DNA from: an uncultured Flavobacteriaceae bacterium
GTDB lineage: Bacteria > Bacteroidota > Bacteroidia > Flavobacteriales > Flavobacteriaceae
DNA: 36,882 nucleotides
Assembly (NCBI GenBank): GCA_938084555.1
Contig: CALKFR010000039.1
Coordinates: 1 to 36,882, forward strand
Direction: 5' to 3'
Within the stretch, counting starts at the first letter, position 1. Each line of letters starts with the position of its first letter. Below, piece after piece: positions 1 to 8,825 of this stretch. The notes beneath the pieces are model-generated. The model searched no databases. It was not told where the DNA came from and worked only from the letters and a program-made list of their open reading frames with translations. The translations under genes were made by a program, and so were the position numbers.

Positions 1-938
1 TTCACACATGCTAAATAATCTTTGATATAATTTTGATATCTCCATTTTTTACCTTCCTCATTTGTCATCCCTTTTGGCTGAACTATTTCTCCTGCTTTGG
101 CTCCGTAAAAATCCCATTGAATTATTTCTTTGCGTTTTAGATTTTTTGGACGCTCTAGTTTCATATCTCTTCTGCTAAAATAGTCCATAGTCATTTCTGT
201 ATCACCAGCAGTTTTTTCTCGTCCTTTATAGTTGTCATTAAAGGTAGAGGGGTAGGGCATTTCTATATCATCCCAAAGTTTTTCATACTTTGTGTCTGGA
301 TGCCAAGGTCTATGAGGTGCTTTATATTGTAATACCATTAAAAATGGTTCGTCTGTCATTTCTGAAGCTCCTAACCAATTCAATGCAAAATCAGTACTAA
401 GATTTGTTGCATATCCTTTTTCCTTTACATTTTTACCATTATCGTTATAGAGTGGGTTCCAATAATTTCCTTGTTGTCCTGAAGCATTATGATACTTAAA
501 TGTATCAAATCCAACAGGTTCAGTTCCTAGATGCCACTTTCCAAAAAGAGCAGTTTTGTAGCCATTTTTTTGAAATTCTTGTGGAAAAGTCCATTTAGAG
601 TCGTCAAATTTACCACCACTTTCATTTTTGTAATAACCATTTAAATTACTGTAGTTACCCGTTAAAATAGCGGCTCTACTGGGTCCACAAATAGAATTAG
701 TTACCAATACATCCTGAAACAGCATACCTTCCTTTGCAACTTTATCTATATTAGGCGTTGGAGCAATATCTTTATATATACCGCCATAAGCACTGATAGC
801 TTGTGTGGTTAAGTCATCAGCCATAATATAAATAATATTTGGCTTTTTTATAGGTTGTTTTTTGTCAGAATTACAGGATGTAATTACAAATACTAAAGAA
901 GTTAAAATAATGATGGCTTTATGAGTTCTATTTTTCAT
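1..938 (-). CDS. S1-family sulfatase lipoprotein, C-terminus cut by the window edge
   Basis: This frame opens with ATG at 936-938 and runs without a stop to base 1, giving about 312 residues; the C-terminal part lies outside the window. Residues 1-22 form a lipoprotein signal ending in ITSC, with C22 as the probable lipidated residue, so the protein should sit on a periplasmic or outer-membrane face. The metal-binding MADD pair (D41, D42) and the sulfatase signature ICGPSR, with C84 as the formylglycine precursor, are intact, as is a GKWHLG motif near residue 130. The start overlaps the stop of the preceding sulfatase gene (928-930) by 11 bases, so the two are translationally linked at the end of the minus-strand operon starting at 7528. 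It would remove sulfate esters from the glycan. I cannot assign the S1 subfamily or the position of the sulfate it cleaves. Confidence 0.9.
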   Translation of the reverse strand, partial: MKNRTHKAIIILTSLVFVITSCNSDKKQPIKKPNIIYIMADDLTTQAISAYGGIYKDIAPTPNIDKVAKEGMLFQDVLVTNSICGPSRAAILTGNYSNLNGYYKNESGGKFDDSKWTFPQEFQKNGYKTALFGKWHLGTEPVGFDTFKYHNASGQQGNYWNPLYNDNGKNVKEKGYATNLSTDFALNWLGASEMTDEPFLMVLQYKAPHRPWHPDTKYEKLWDDIEMPYPSTFNDNYKGREKTAGDTEMTMDYFSRRDMKLERPKNLKRKEIIQWDFYGAKAGEIVQPKGMTNEEGKKWRYQNYIKDYLACV

Positions 939-2337
939 TCTTAATTTTTTTATTTAAAATATTACTTAGGCTATCTGTGACTGTTTTATAGCGATCTTGA
1001 ATAGCCAAATTTCTATTTTCATCAGGGTCTGTATTGTGATCATATAACATCTTAGCAACGGTTTTATCGTTTATTTGCCACTCAGTGTAGAAAAAATTAT
1101 CAGCAATTAATGTCTCTCCTTTTTGATACCTTGCATATGCTGTTTTTTTGAAAACTTTTGAAGGATTTTGTAATGCATTAGTCAAAGAATTTCCTTCCAA
1201 GTGAGTAGGTTTAGAGATTTTTGCTAAATCACAAATTGAAGGATATAAATCTACCAATTCTGCAATTGAATTGGTTTTTTTATTTTTTTGAATATCAGAA
1301 TCACTAATAATTAGAGGCACTTGAAGTGCTACTTCAAAATTACTATGTTTAACCCACAAGCCATGCTCCATTAAACTCCAGCCATGATCTCCTACTAATA
1401 TGATGGTTGTATTTTCTCGCATGCCAAGATCGTCCAATCCTTTGATGAGTTTTCCTACCTGTGCATCAACATAACTTACCGATGCATAATAGCCATGAAT
1501 TAACTTTTTTGCCATTTCATTAGATACCTGTCCTTTTTTAGGAATGTCTTTGTAGTATCGTAATTCTCCCCATAAATGTCTTGCTCTATTTGGTACATTA
1601 GCTTGAAATTGATTGTTTTTAGGAAGCTCAATTTTTTTAGAATCATATAAATCCCAATATTTTTTTGGCGCATTAAAAGGTAAATGTGGTTTTACAAATC
1701 CAACGGCTAGAAAAAATGGTTTTCCTGTTGCCTTCAAATTTTTTAAATCTTGAATAGACTTATTTGCTGTTTCACCATCATTGTAGGCATCATCATCTAC
1801 ATCTGGACTTTCATAAGCATACCCGTGTTTGCCATTATTTTCTAATAATATATTTTCTTCAGTGATATAATTTCTCCATTTTTTTGAAGATGGATACCAT
1901 TCTTCATCCCATTCTTCAATATCGTATTTTAAATGTGTAATTTTATTGTTACTTATGGTTGTATAGCCCTCATTTTTTAAATGTTTAACTAAGTTTAATG
2001 CATTTGGAGTTTCTTTTTTGATGCTAGCATTATATCTTAAAAAACGTTTTGAAGTAGGTCTAATTCCGGTAAGCAAACTAGCTCTTGAAGCACCACAGAC
2101 CGGAACATTACTATAAGCTCTATTAAAAACTACTCCAGATTTAGCTAATGCATCTATATGTGGACTTATGATTTTATTTTCTCCATAAATATTAAGTTCT
2201 GGACGTAGGTCATCTATCATAATAAAGAGAATATTTTTCTTTTTCGAAGCAGAATATTTCTCTTCATTTTCTCTAGTTGTTTTAAAACTTAAAAAAACCA
2301 AAACAAGACTTAATATGATGAGTTTATGAGATTTCAT
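928..2337 (-). CDS. S1-family sulfatase, iduronate-2-sulfatase-like
   Basis: This 469-residue protein has an N-terminal hydrophobic signal (about residues 5-18) and a complete sulfatase fold: IDDLRP with metal ligands D42 and D43, the signature VCGASR with C81 as formylglycine precursor, a KPHLPF motif near 216, and a late VGDHGW metal/active-site motif. The layout resembles the iduronate-2-sulfatase-like group, which in SulfAtlas terms suggests S1_7 (inferred). The signature has Ala instead of the usual Pro two residues after the Cys, an accepted variant shared with the frameshifted sulfatase at 24077-25554. Its ATG directly abuts the stop codon of the GH3 gene (2338-2340). It probably desulfates xylo-oligosaccharides in the periplasm; the substrate is inferred from context only. 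Confidence 0.92.
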   Translation of the reverse strand: MKSHKLIILSLVLVFLSFKTTRENEEKYSASKKKNILFIMIDDLRPELNIYGENKIISPHIDALAKSGVVFNRAYSNVPVCGASRASLLTGIRPTSKRFLRYNASIKKETPNALNLVKHLKNEGYTTISNNKITHLKYDIEEWDEEWYPSSKKWRNYITEENILLENNGKHGYAYESPDVDDDAYNDGETANKSIQDLKNLKATGKPFFLAVGFVKPHLPFNAPKKYWDLYDSKKIELPKNNQFQANVPNRARHLWGELRYYKDIPKKGQVSNEMAKKLIHGYYASVSYVDAQVGKLIKGLDDLGMRENTTIILVGDHGWSLMEHGLWVKHSNFEVALQVPLIISDSDIQKNKKTNSIAELVDLYPSICDLAKISKPTHLEGNSLTNALQNPSKVFKKTAYARYQKGETLIADNFFYTEWQINDKTVAKMLYDHNTDPDENRNLAIQDRYKTVTDSLSNILNKKIKNEK

Positions 2338-4677
2338 TTATAGTTTAATTTTTTTGTTAATTGTTAAAATTGTCTTTTTTAAATCTTTATTATTTGAAGA
2401 AGAACCAGTCATGATGGTAAAAGTTCCCGGTTCTACAACATAATTCATATCAATATCATAAAAAGCAAGACTTTCAGCCCCTAAAGTAAATTCAACTGTC
2501 TTTGTTTCTCCTGCTTTTAGAAAAACTCGCTGATAGCCTTTTAATTCTTTTACAGGTCTTGTTACACTACTTACATTATCTCTAATGTAAAGTTGTGCAA
2601 CCTCTTCACCATCAACCTCACCCGTATTTGTGATTTCTGTAGTAACTAGTATTGTATTCTCTTTAGTTAAAGTGTTATCTGACAATAAAGGCTTACTATA
2701 TTTATAATTAGTATAACTTAAGCCATATCCAAATGGATATAAAGGAGTTTTTTTCTCATCGGCATATTTGTGAAAATATGCAGAGGGCTTATGATTGTAG
2801 ATCATTCTTAATTGCCCAACACTTCTTGGAACAGTTAGTGGTAATTTTCCACTTGGATTTACATCTCCAAATAAAATTTCTGCAACCGCCTGACCACCTA
2901 AGTTTCCGGGTTCCCAAGACTCTATTATAGCAGGAATATTTTGTTGAAGCCAAGGCTCTGAAATTGGTTTTCCGTTTACTAAAACAATAACAACAGGAGT
3001 CCCTGTTTTTTCAATTGCTTGAATCAAATCTAATTGCTTTCCAAATAAATCTAAAGATGCTCTAGCCATATTTTCACCAGCTGTTTTATCTTTCCATTTG
3101 TAACGCATAGAATTATCTCCTACGACAACGATAGCAATGTCTGCATTTTTTGCTCTCTTAGTAGCTTCTTTAATTTTAGAATCTTTAATTTTTCTAATAT
3201 TTTCCCCTGAATTAAAATAGTTTACGGTGTACCCTTTAGTTTCCCCCAACGCTTTAATTCCTTCATAAATAGTTGTAACATTTTCTTCAGGTTGAGCCGC
3301 GTGCCAATCCCCTAAAATAGATTGGTTATTTGCATTTGGGCCTGTTACAAATATGTTCTTTTTTGAGGTAGTTTTTTGCAGGGGTAATATTCCATTATTT
3401 TTAAGTAGTACAATCCCTTTTCTTGCAGATTCTAGAGCTGTAGCTTTATGTTCTTCCGTAAAAATTAGCTCTTCTTTTTTCTCTAAATCCACAAATCTAT
3501 TTTCAAATAATCCTAGTTTAAATTTCGCTGTTAAAATTTTACGACATGCATCATTTACACGATTTATTGAAAGCTTACCTTCCTCAACAGAAGCAATAAT
3601 TGCCTCTGTAAATTTTGGACCATGCATATGCATATCCATTCCAGCATCAACAGATAAATAGGAAGCTTCTTTCATATCGTTGGCAGTATGGTGTAACGTG
3701 TTTATACGCTCAATATCTAACCAATCACTTACATAAAAACCATTAAAACCAAATTCATCCCTTAGTATATCTGTCATTAACCATTTGTTCATATGACACG
3801 GAACACCGTTTAATTCGTTATGTGCAGCCATGATAGAATATACACCAGCATCTATTGCCTTTTTATAAGGAGGTAAATGAACTTCTCTAAGCGTTCGTAA
3901 AGAAATATCGGCAGGAGCTGCATTTAATCCATTGATAGATTCACCACCACCAATTAAGTGTTTTGCACATGCAATTACTTTTTGTGTTCCTGTAAAATCA
4001 CCTTGTTGAAATCCATTTATCATAGAAGCACCCATATTACCCACCATAAAAGGATCTTCTCCTAAAGTTTCTCCAACTCGACCCCATCTTGGGTCTCTTA
4101 AAATATCAATATTTGGAGTAAATGCCCAATGACTTCCCGTAGCTCGCATCTCTTTAGCGGTTTGTTTCCCTACTGAATATAAAAAACTGTCATCCCAAGT
4201 AGATGCTAACCCAATAGGGGATGGATATACAGTAGTTCCTGAAACTAAAGCATTACCATGTATTGCATCTATCCCAATTAATAATGGAATTTTTAATGGT
4301 GATTTTAACGCCAATTCTTGCAAATAATTAGCTTCTTTAGCGGTTAAAACGTGTAAAAAAGAACCTATTTTTCCATCAATCGTTAGCTTGGTTACATCAT
4401 TAATTGATAAGTCTTTATAAAATCCTTGTGCATCATTATTGGCCTTGTTGTCGTTTGGATTTCCAGACCGCATGTGTTCTAAGCCAACAAACTGGTTCAT
4501 TTGAGAAACTTTATCTTCTAATGTCATTCTTTGCATTAAATCAGTAACTCTCTTTTCAATTGATAGTATTGGGTTTAAGTATTTAGGATTATTTATTTTT
4601 TTATCTTTTTCACATGAGCTGAATACCATTGTTAAACAAAAAAATAAAATAGGTGTTGTTATACTATTTAAGTTCAT
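2338..4677 (-). CDS. GH3 exo-glycosidase lipoprotein (beta-xylosidase or beta-glucosidase type)
   Basis: I place the start at the ATG at 4675-4677, giving 779 residues. The open frame extends upstream to 4818, but that part overlaps the GH10 coding end and has no signal peptide, whereas the chosen start gives a clean lipoprotein signal ending in FSSC (C22). Domains in order are the GH3 TIM barrel (about 50-390), the GH3 C-terminal alpha/beta sandwich (about 420-640, with GDWHAAQPEE and VVVGDN segments) and a fibronectin-III-like end (about 690-765). The nucleophile is D318 in the YVSDW motif. The family releases single sugars from the non-reducing end of beta-linked oligosaccharides. In a locus with GH10, GH30, GH43 and xylAB, beta-xylosidase activity is the most likely, but GH3 sequence alone does not separate it from beta-glucosidase. 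The gene starts 13 bases after the sulfatase-GH10 stop. Confidence 0.93.
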   Translation of the reverse strand: MNLNSITTPILFFCLTMVFSSCEKDKKINNPKYLNPILSIEKRVTDLMQRMTLEDKVSQMNQFVGLEHMRSGNPNDNKANNDAQGFYKDLSINDVTKLTIDGKIGSFLHVLTAKEANYLQELALKSPLKIPLLIGIDAIHGNALVSGTTVYPSPIGLASTWDDSFLYSVGKQTAKEMRATGSHWAFTPNIDILRDPRWGRVGETLGEDPFMVGNMGASMINGFQQGDFTGTQKVIACAKHLIGGGESINGLNAAPADISLRTLREVHLPPYKKAIDAGVYSIMAAHNELNGVPCHMNKWLMTDILRDEFGFNGFYVSDWLDIERINTLHHTANDMKEASYLSVDAGMDMHMHGPKFTEAIIASVEEGKLSINRVNDACRKILTAKFKLGLFENRFVDLEKKEELIFTEEHKATALESARKGIVLLKNNGILPLQKTTSKKNIFVTGPNANNQSILGDWHAAQPEENVTTIYEGIKALGETKGYTVNYFNSGENIRKIKDSKIKEATKRAKNADIAIVVVGDNSMRYKWKDKTAGENMARASLDLFGKQLDLIQAIEKTGTPVVIVLVNGKPISEPWLQQNIPAIIESWEPGNLGGQAVAEILFGDVNPSGKLPLTVPRSVGQLRMIYNHKPSAYFHKYADEKKTPLYPFGYGLSYTNYKYSKPLLSDNTLTKENTILVTTEITNTGEVDGEEVAQLYIRDNVSSVTRPVKELKGYQRVFLKAGETKTVEFTLGAESLAFYDIDMNYVVEPGTFTIMTGSSSNNKDLKKTILTINKKIKL

Positions 4678-4690
4678 TATAAATTTCAGT

Positions 4691-7528
4691 TTATATTGCT
4701 TTTTTAATAATTTCATAAGCAGGAGTAGGATTAAAGTTTGAATCATAAATAGACTGAAAAGCTCCTTTTTTTCCTTTTTTTGTTCGCACTCCAAGATCCC
4801 ATAGGTTAAGAGTAACAACTCCTGATGTTGTTTTTTTCTTCAAAACCTCAATAAGTTTTTTGTAAAAATTTGCTTGTTTTTCTCGACCTTCAGCCAATTT
4901 ATTATTGTCATCAATAAAATAATCTAACTCTGTTACGTGAAATTCTAGATTATTTTGGTGGGCCCAATCAATTAAGTTAGAAAGCTTCTTGAGCTCTCTG
5001 TCGGTATCTTCAATAAGAGCTCTTGTTGAAGAACTTAATCCAATATGAGCTTGCCAACCAATCCCATCTACACGATACCCCTTAGACCTTATATAAAGTA
5101 TTGTTTTCTTTAGTTTTTCCCATAATTTTGACTGCATACCTGCATTCTGATTGTACACCAATTTTATGTTTTTAGCATATTTAGTTGCAATTTCAAAGGA
5201 TTTTAAGATATATATTGGAAATCCATTTTCATCTAAACCTATTTTTAACCATGGATTTTCCCACTTGTTAGTTCCTTCTTTTGGACCAAACCACTTTCCG
5301 CTTGGGAGTATGGTTTCATTTACAACATCCATCCATTTTACGGTGGGTTCATCGTTAAATTTTTTAGCAAAGGCTGTGGTGAATTCAATCATCATATCTT
5401 CTAATTCTTTTGCTGTTCTGTAATCTTGCTTCGCCCATTTTGAAGCTTGAGGTGATACAGGACCATGCAAACGAACCTGTATGTCATGTTTTTTAGAAAA
5501 TTCAATAAAATCATCTATTTGCTGCCAATTCCAAACCGATGGATTTGGATGAACTCTGGATTGTTTTGCTGCATTTGCTGGTGTTAAATAGTTGAAATCT
5601 TTTAAAAATAGTTTTTCTTTAATGGTATTTAACTCTCTGTAATTTAAAGTTGCACCAATTAATAAATTAGATGATTTTTTACTTTTTTCTAATTTATTAA
5701 TTAGAGCAAACTCACTTTTTGAGAATTTTGTTAGAAGTTTATTTTTTGTTTTTAAAAATGTAGCTTTATATACCTTTCTTTTTTCTTCTTGAGAAAGGTT
5801 CTTCCCTTTTATTTTTGATGTATTATTGCTGTATTTTTCGGATAACGTTTCTAACAAAAGTTGACTTCTTTCATCAGATAACTTCATTTCTCTAGTTATA
5901 AATTCTGAAATGCGCTGTGCTCGTTTATTTGTATTTTGATATTTAATTACATCAACTTTTTTAGTATTTGTTGTAGATTTAACAACATGGTCATTAAAAT
6001 AACGAGCGGCTAATAATTGAAAAGTTGCTTTTATTTTCTGATAACTTTCATTACTAATTTTGTTTTCAGTTTCTAACGGGTCTTTATTGTAATCATACAA
6101 TTCTTCTGCGTGGATATCTTCCTTGAAGATTGGCTCGAAACTTTTTTTATTTTTAATCCAAACCGTATATCTGTAATCATTAGTTCTAAAACTATACCCC
6201 ATTTTATTTCCTCTTGGGAATTGACTTACTGCATATATTTTTTTAGTAGTTACTTCTCCATTTAGTTGTCCTTTGAGGCTCAAGCCGTCTAGGTTTTCAG
6301 GAATATTTAAATTGGCTAAATCACTTAATGTTGGAAATAAATCTACAAATTCTGTAGGGGTATTTATTTTATATCCTTTATTTATTCTTGGATCGTAAAT
6401 AATTAATGGTGAACGTGTTGCTTGTTCAAAATTAGAATGCTTGTTCCATAGGCTGTGGTCTCCAAGGTGCCACCCGTGATCTCCCCAAATCACAATAATA
6501 GTATTTTTATCTAATCCTTTTTCTTTTAATTTTTCGTTGATTTTACCTATTTGTGCATCAATATAACTAGTGGCGGCATAATAGCCATGAATTAGTTTTT
6601 TTTGAAGCTTTTCATCTAATTCTAGTAAACCATCTTTATTTAATTTATAAATTATTTCTGGTGTTTTATAGCTCTGCATTTCACCTGCTTTATGATAGGC
6701 AATATCAACTGCATTTTTTGATTTTTTTTGATAGGGAGCTATTTCAATTTTATTCTCATCATATAGTTCCCAATACTTTCTTGGAGCTACAAAAGGTAAA
6801 TGAGGTCGTTTAAAACCTACTGCCAGAAAGAATGGTTTAGAAGTGTTTATTTCATCTAATATCTGTATACTCTTATTAGCGATTGCACCATCAATATAGG
6901 CTCCATCAGGCACATCGCCTATTTCATAAGGTGGTTTAAAACGATCTCTAATGTATTTATTAATCTTTTTCTTGTCTATGTTATTTGCTATTGCTTTATT
7001 TTTTATGCCTTTAATTACCGTTAAGTTTTTTTCATTTTGATAAAATCCTAATGCAGGTTGGTAATATCCGCTAGGATATTCAAGATTTCCTTCTTTAATG
7101 TGAGGGATGCTCCATGAGGGTTTGTCTCTGTCATTATCAACACATCTTGGGTCATAAATTTTCCCAACACCAATGGTTTCATATCCATTTTGCTTAAAAT
7201 ATTGAGGAATGGTTAAAATATCTGGATTTTTATCACGCATCTTTGTTTTTAAATCCCAAACCTTAGTGTAATCTGGTCTTTTTCCACTAAGTAAACTTGC
7301 TCTAGAGGGTCCACAGACTGCTTGTTGTGTATGATTGTTTAAAAAAGTTGTTCCATTTTTAGCAATGGCATCAATATTTGGTGTTATTGCAAGTTGATCA
7401 CCATAACTTCCTATTGTTGGTTTTAAATCGTCAATAGCAATAAATAGGATATTAGGTTTTGATGTTTCTTGTGCCTGAATTTTAATGATAACCAAAAAAA
7501 ATAAAAATAAAAACAATCGTTTTTTCAT
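4691..7528 (-). CDS. Sulfatase-GH10 fusion enzyme with helical linker
   Basis: A single uninterrupted 945-residue frame joins two enzymes. Residues 1-20 are a Sec signal ending AQA. Residues 23-510 are an iduronate-2-sulfatase-like S1 sulfatase with metal ligands D33/D34, signature VCGPSR (C72) and the WGDHGWHLGDH motif at 348-358. Residues 535-615 are charged and helical, with MKLSDERSQ and LSQEEKRKV segments. Residues 622-945 are a divergent GH10 barrel with acid/base E738 (WMDVVNE) and nucleophile E867 (HVTELD). The usual GH10 GHTLVWH segment is replaced by RLHGPVSPQ (686-694), so substrate-binding residues differ although both catalytic Glu remain. The inferred role is coupled desulfation and backbone cleavage of a sulfated xylan fragment in the periplasm. 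It is the first gene of the minus operon, about 60 bases downstream of a -7 box and the shared operator. Confidence 0.92.
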   Translation of the reverse strand: MKKRLFLFLFFLVIIKIQAQETSKPNILFIAIDDLKPTIGSYGDQLAITPNIDAIAKNGTTFLNNHTQQAVCGPSRASLLSGKRPDYTKVWDLKTKMRDKNPDILTIPQYFKQNGYETIGVGKIYDPRCVDNDRDKPSWSIPHIKEGNLEYPSGYYQPALGFYQNEKNLTVIKGIKNKAIANNIDKKKINKYIRDRFKPPYEIGDVPDGAYIDGAIANKSIQILDEINTSKPFFLAVGFKRPHLPFVAPRKYWELYDENKIEIAPYQKKSKNAVDIAYHKAGEMQSYKTPEIIYKLNKDGLLELDEKLQKKLIHGYYAATSYIDAQIGKINEKLKEKGLDKNTIIVIWGDHGWHLGDHSLWNKHSNFEQATRSPLIIYDPRINKGYKINTPTEFVDLFPTLSDLANLNIPENLDGLSLKGQLNGEVTTKKIYAVSQFPRGNKMGYSFRTNDYRYTVWIKNKKSFEPIFKEDIHAEELYDYNKDPLETENKISNESYQKIKATFQLLAARYFNDHVVKSTTNTKKVDVIKYQNTNKRAQRISEFITREMKLSDERSQLLLETLSEKYSNNTSKIKGKNLSQEEKRKVYKATFLKTKNKLLTKFSKSEFALINKLEKSKKSSNLLIGATLNYRELNTIKEKLFLKDFNYLTPANAAKQSRVHPNPSVWNWQQIDDFIEFSKKHDIQVRLHGPVSPQASKWAKQDYRTAKELEDMMIEFTTAFAKKFNDEPTVKWMDVVNETILPSGKWFGPKEGTNKWENPWLKIGLDENGFPIYILKSFEIATKYAKNIKLVYNQNAGMQSKLWEKLKKTILYIRSKGYRVDGIGWQAHIGLSSSTRALIEDTDRELKKLSNLIDWAHQNNLEFHVTELDYFIDDNNKLAEGREKQANFYKKLIEVLKKKTTSGVVTLNLWDLGVRTKKGKKGAFQSIYDSNFNPTPAYEIIKKAI

Positions 7529-7589
7529 AGAAATATTTTTTGTTTTGATGATAAATTATATAAAGAAATTAAGAATAAAAATTGTTGAT

Positions 7590-7658
7590 CAAAGTTAAAT
7601 TTCATTAGAATCTCTAGCTATTATTTTTGAGGATAAATCTATAAAATTTGAGGATAAG
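7590..7658 (-). promoter_or_regulatory. Operator and -7 box for the sulfatase-GH10 operon (operator copy 1)
   Basis: Read on the minus strand, two CCTCAAA half-sites (7647-7653 and 7626-7632) lie exactly 21 bp apart. They are followed after 28 bp by TAACTTTG (7590-7597), which fits the Bacteroidota -7 consensus TAnnTTTG. No TTTG -33 box is visible, which fits activator-dependent transcription. The same arrangement occurs before three other operons here. The region also lies between divergent genes: a weaker plus-strand TATATTTA (7695-7702) could serve the FGE operon, so the operator may act in both directions. Confidence 0.7.
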
Positions 7659-7727
7659 TAATGAATAATAAGATCTCTACTCACAAAAAAAAGTTATATT
7701 TATTTTTTAAAAATACTCATACAATTT

Positions 7728-8777
7728 ATGTATAAATCATTGTTGTTTTCTTTTCTTGTTTTTTTATTTGTGATTTCATGTAAAAACAAAACAAAATCTA
7801 TTGATATAAGTCAAATTAAAACACCAGAGGGAATGATTTGGGTAGCTGGTAAAACATTTATTCAAGGAGCTAAGTCTTCAGATATGTATGCCATGCCTAG
7901 AGAAAAACCAGCTCATGAAGTTACAGTTGATGGTTTCTTTATTGATGCCACAGAGGTAACTAACAAGCAATTTAAAAATTTTGTTGATGCCACAGGGTAT
8001 TTAACAGTTGCAGAAAGAGAAATTGACTGGAATGAGCTAAAAAAACAATTACCCGAAGGAACTCCCAAACCTCACGATTCAATTTTACAACCAGGTAGTT
8101 TAATTTTTAATAAAAATGTAAAGTCAGTTGTTAATATGAATAATTATCAGCAATGGTGGACATGGAAAATTGGAGCTAACTGGCAACATCCTGAAGGCCC
8201 CAATTCTACAATTGAGGGAAAGTATAATCATCCTGTTGTTCATATTGCTTATGAAGATGCATTAGCATATTGTAACTGGGCAAACAGAAGACTTCCAACT
8301 GAGGCAGAATGGGAGTCAGCGGCACAAGGGAATAATACTTCAACTATTTTTACCTGGGGTGATAATCTAGAGAGTTTGAATCAAAATGCAAATACTTGGC
8401 AAGGAAATTTCCCAGTAAAAAATGAAAGCATTGATGGGTTTGAACTAATTGCTGAGGTAGGGTCATATGAACCCAATAGCATCGGTATATTCGATATGTT
8501 AGGAAATGTATGGGAAATAACAAGTGATTTTTTTAATGTAAATTATTATAGTGAATTGGATAAGTCTAAAAAAATAATTAATCCGACTGGACCTAAAAAA
8601 TGGTTTAACCCATCTAATCCTTATCAAGAGGAGCGGGTAATGAAAGGTGGTTCTTTCTTATGTCATGCTTCATATTGTGCTAGTTTTAGAATTTCAGCAA
8701 AAATGGGTGTTAGCATAGACTCAGGTTCTGATCATGTTGGATTCCGAACTGTTTTTTCACCAAATAATCAAAATTAA
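7728..8777 (+). CDS. Formylglycine-generating enzyme (sulfatase-activating), exported lipoprotein
   Basis: This 349-residue protein has a lipoprotein signal ending VISC (C18) and an FGE-sulfatase domain over about residues 32-345. Near the C-terminus the segment GGSFLCHASYC holds C312 and C317, matching the paired active-site cysteines of eukaryotic SUMF1 and bacterial FGE; many family members with other roles lack them. FGE is an oxygen- and copper-dependent enzyme that converts the sulfatase signature cysteine to formylglycine. All six sulfatases in the window carry cysteine, not serine, at that position, so they are plausible clients. The lipoprotein signal implies action outside the cytoplasm, on sulfatases emerging from Sec. 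It heads a plus-strand group with the DUF1800 and DUF1501 genes and diverges from the sulfatase-GH10 operon. The assignment as a true FGE is strong by motif but untested. Confidence 0.9.
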   Translation: MYKSLLFSFLVFLFVISCKNKTKSIDISQIKTPEGMIWVAGKTFIQGAKSSDMYAMPREKPAHEVTVDGFFIDATEVTNKQFKNFVDATGYLTVAEREIDWNELKKQLPEGTPKPHDSILQPGSLIFNKNVKSVVNMNNYQQWWTWKIGANWQHPEGPNSTIEGKYNHPVVHIAYEDALAYCNWANRRLPTEAEWESAAQGNNTSTIFTWGDNLESLNQNANTWQGNFPVKNESIDGFELIAEVGSYEPNSIGIFDMLGNVWEITSDFFNVNYYSELDKSKKIINPTGPKKWFNPSNPYQEERVMKGGSFLCHASYCASFRISAKMGVSIDSGSDHVGFRTVFSPNNQN

Positions 8778-8825
8778 TAATTAAACCTTTTTATATTTTT
8801 AAGGTCTAGAATACTAAATACAATA

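Noticed and set aside
4678-4818. Upstream extension of the GH3 reading frame to an earlier ATG at 4818
   Set aside because: It overlaps the end of the GH10 coding region, gives a charged non-signal N-terminus, and the internal start at 4677 yields a clean lipoprotein signal and a 13-base gap to the previous stop.
8778-8825. Possible hairpin between FGE and DUF1800 genes (ACCTT and AAGGT around 8785-8804)
   Set aside because: A 5-bp stem with a large A/T loop and no T-run is too weak to call a terminator.
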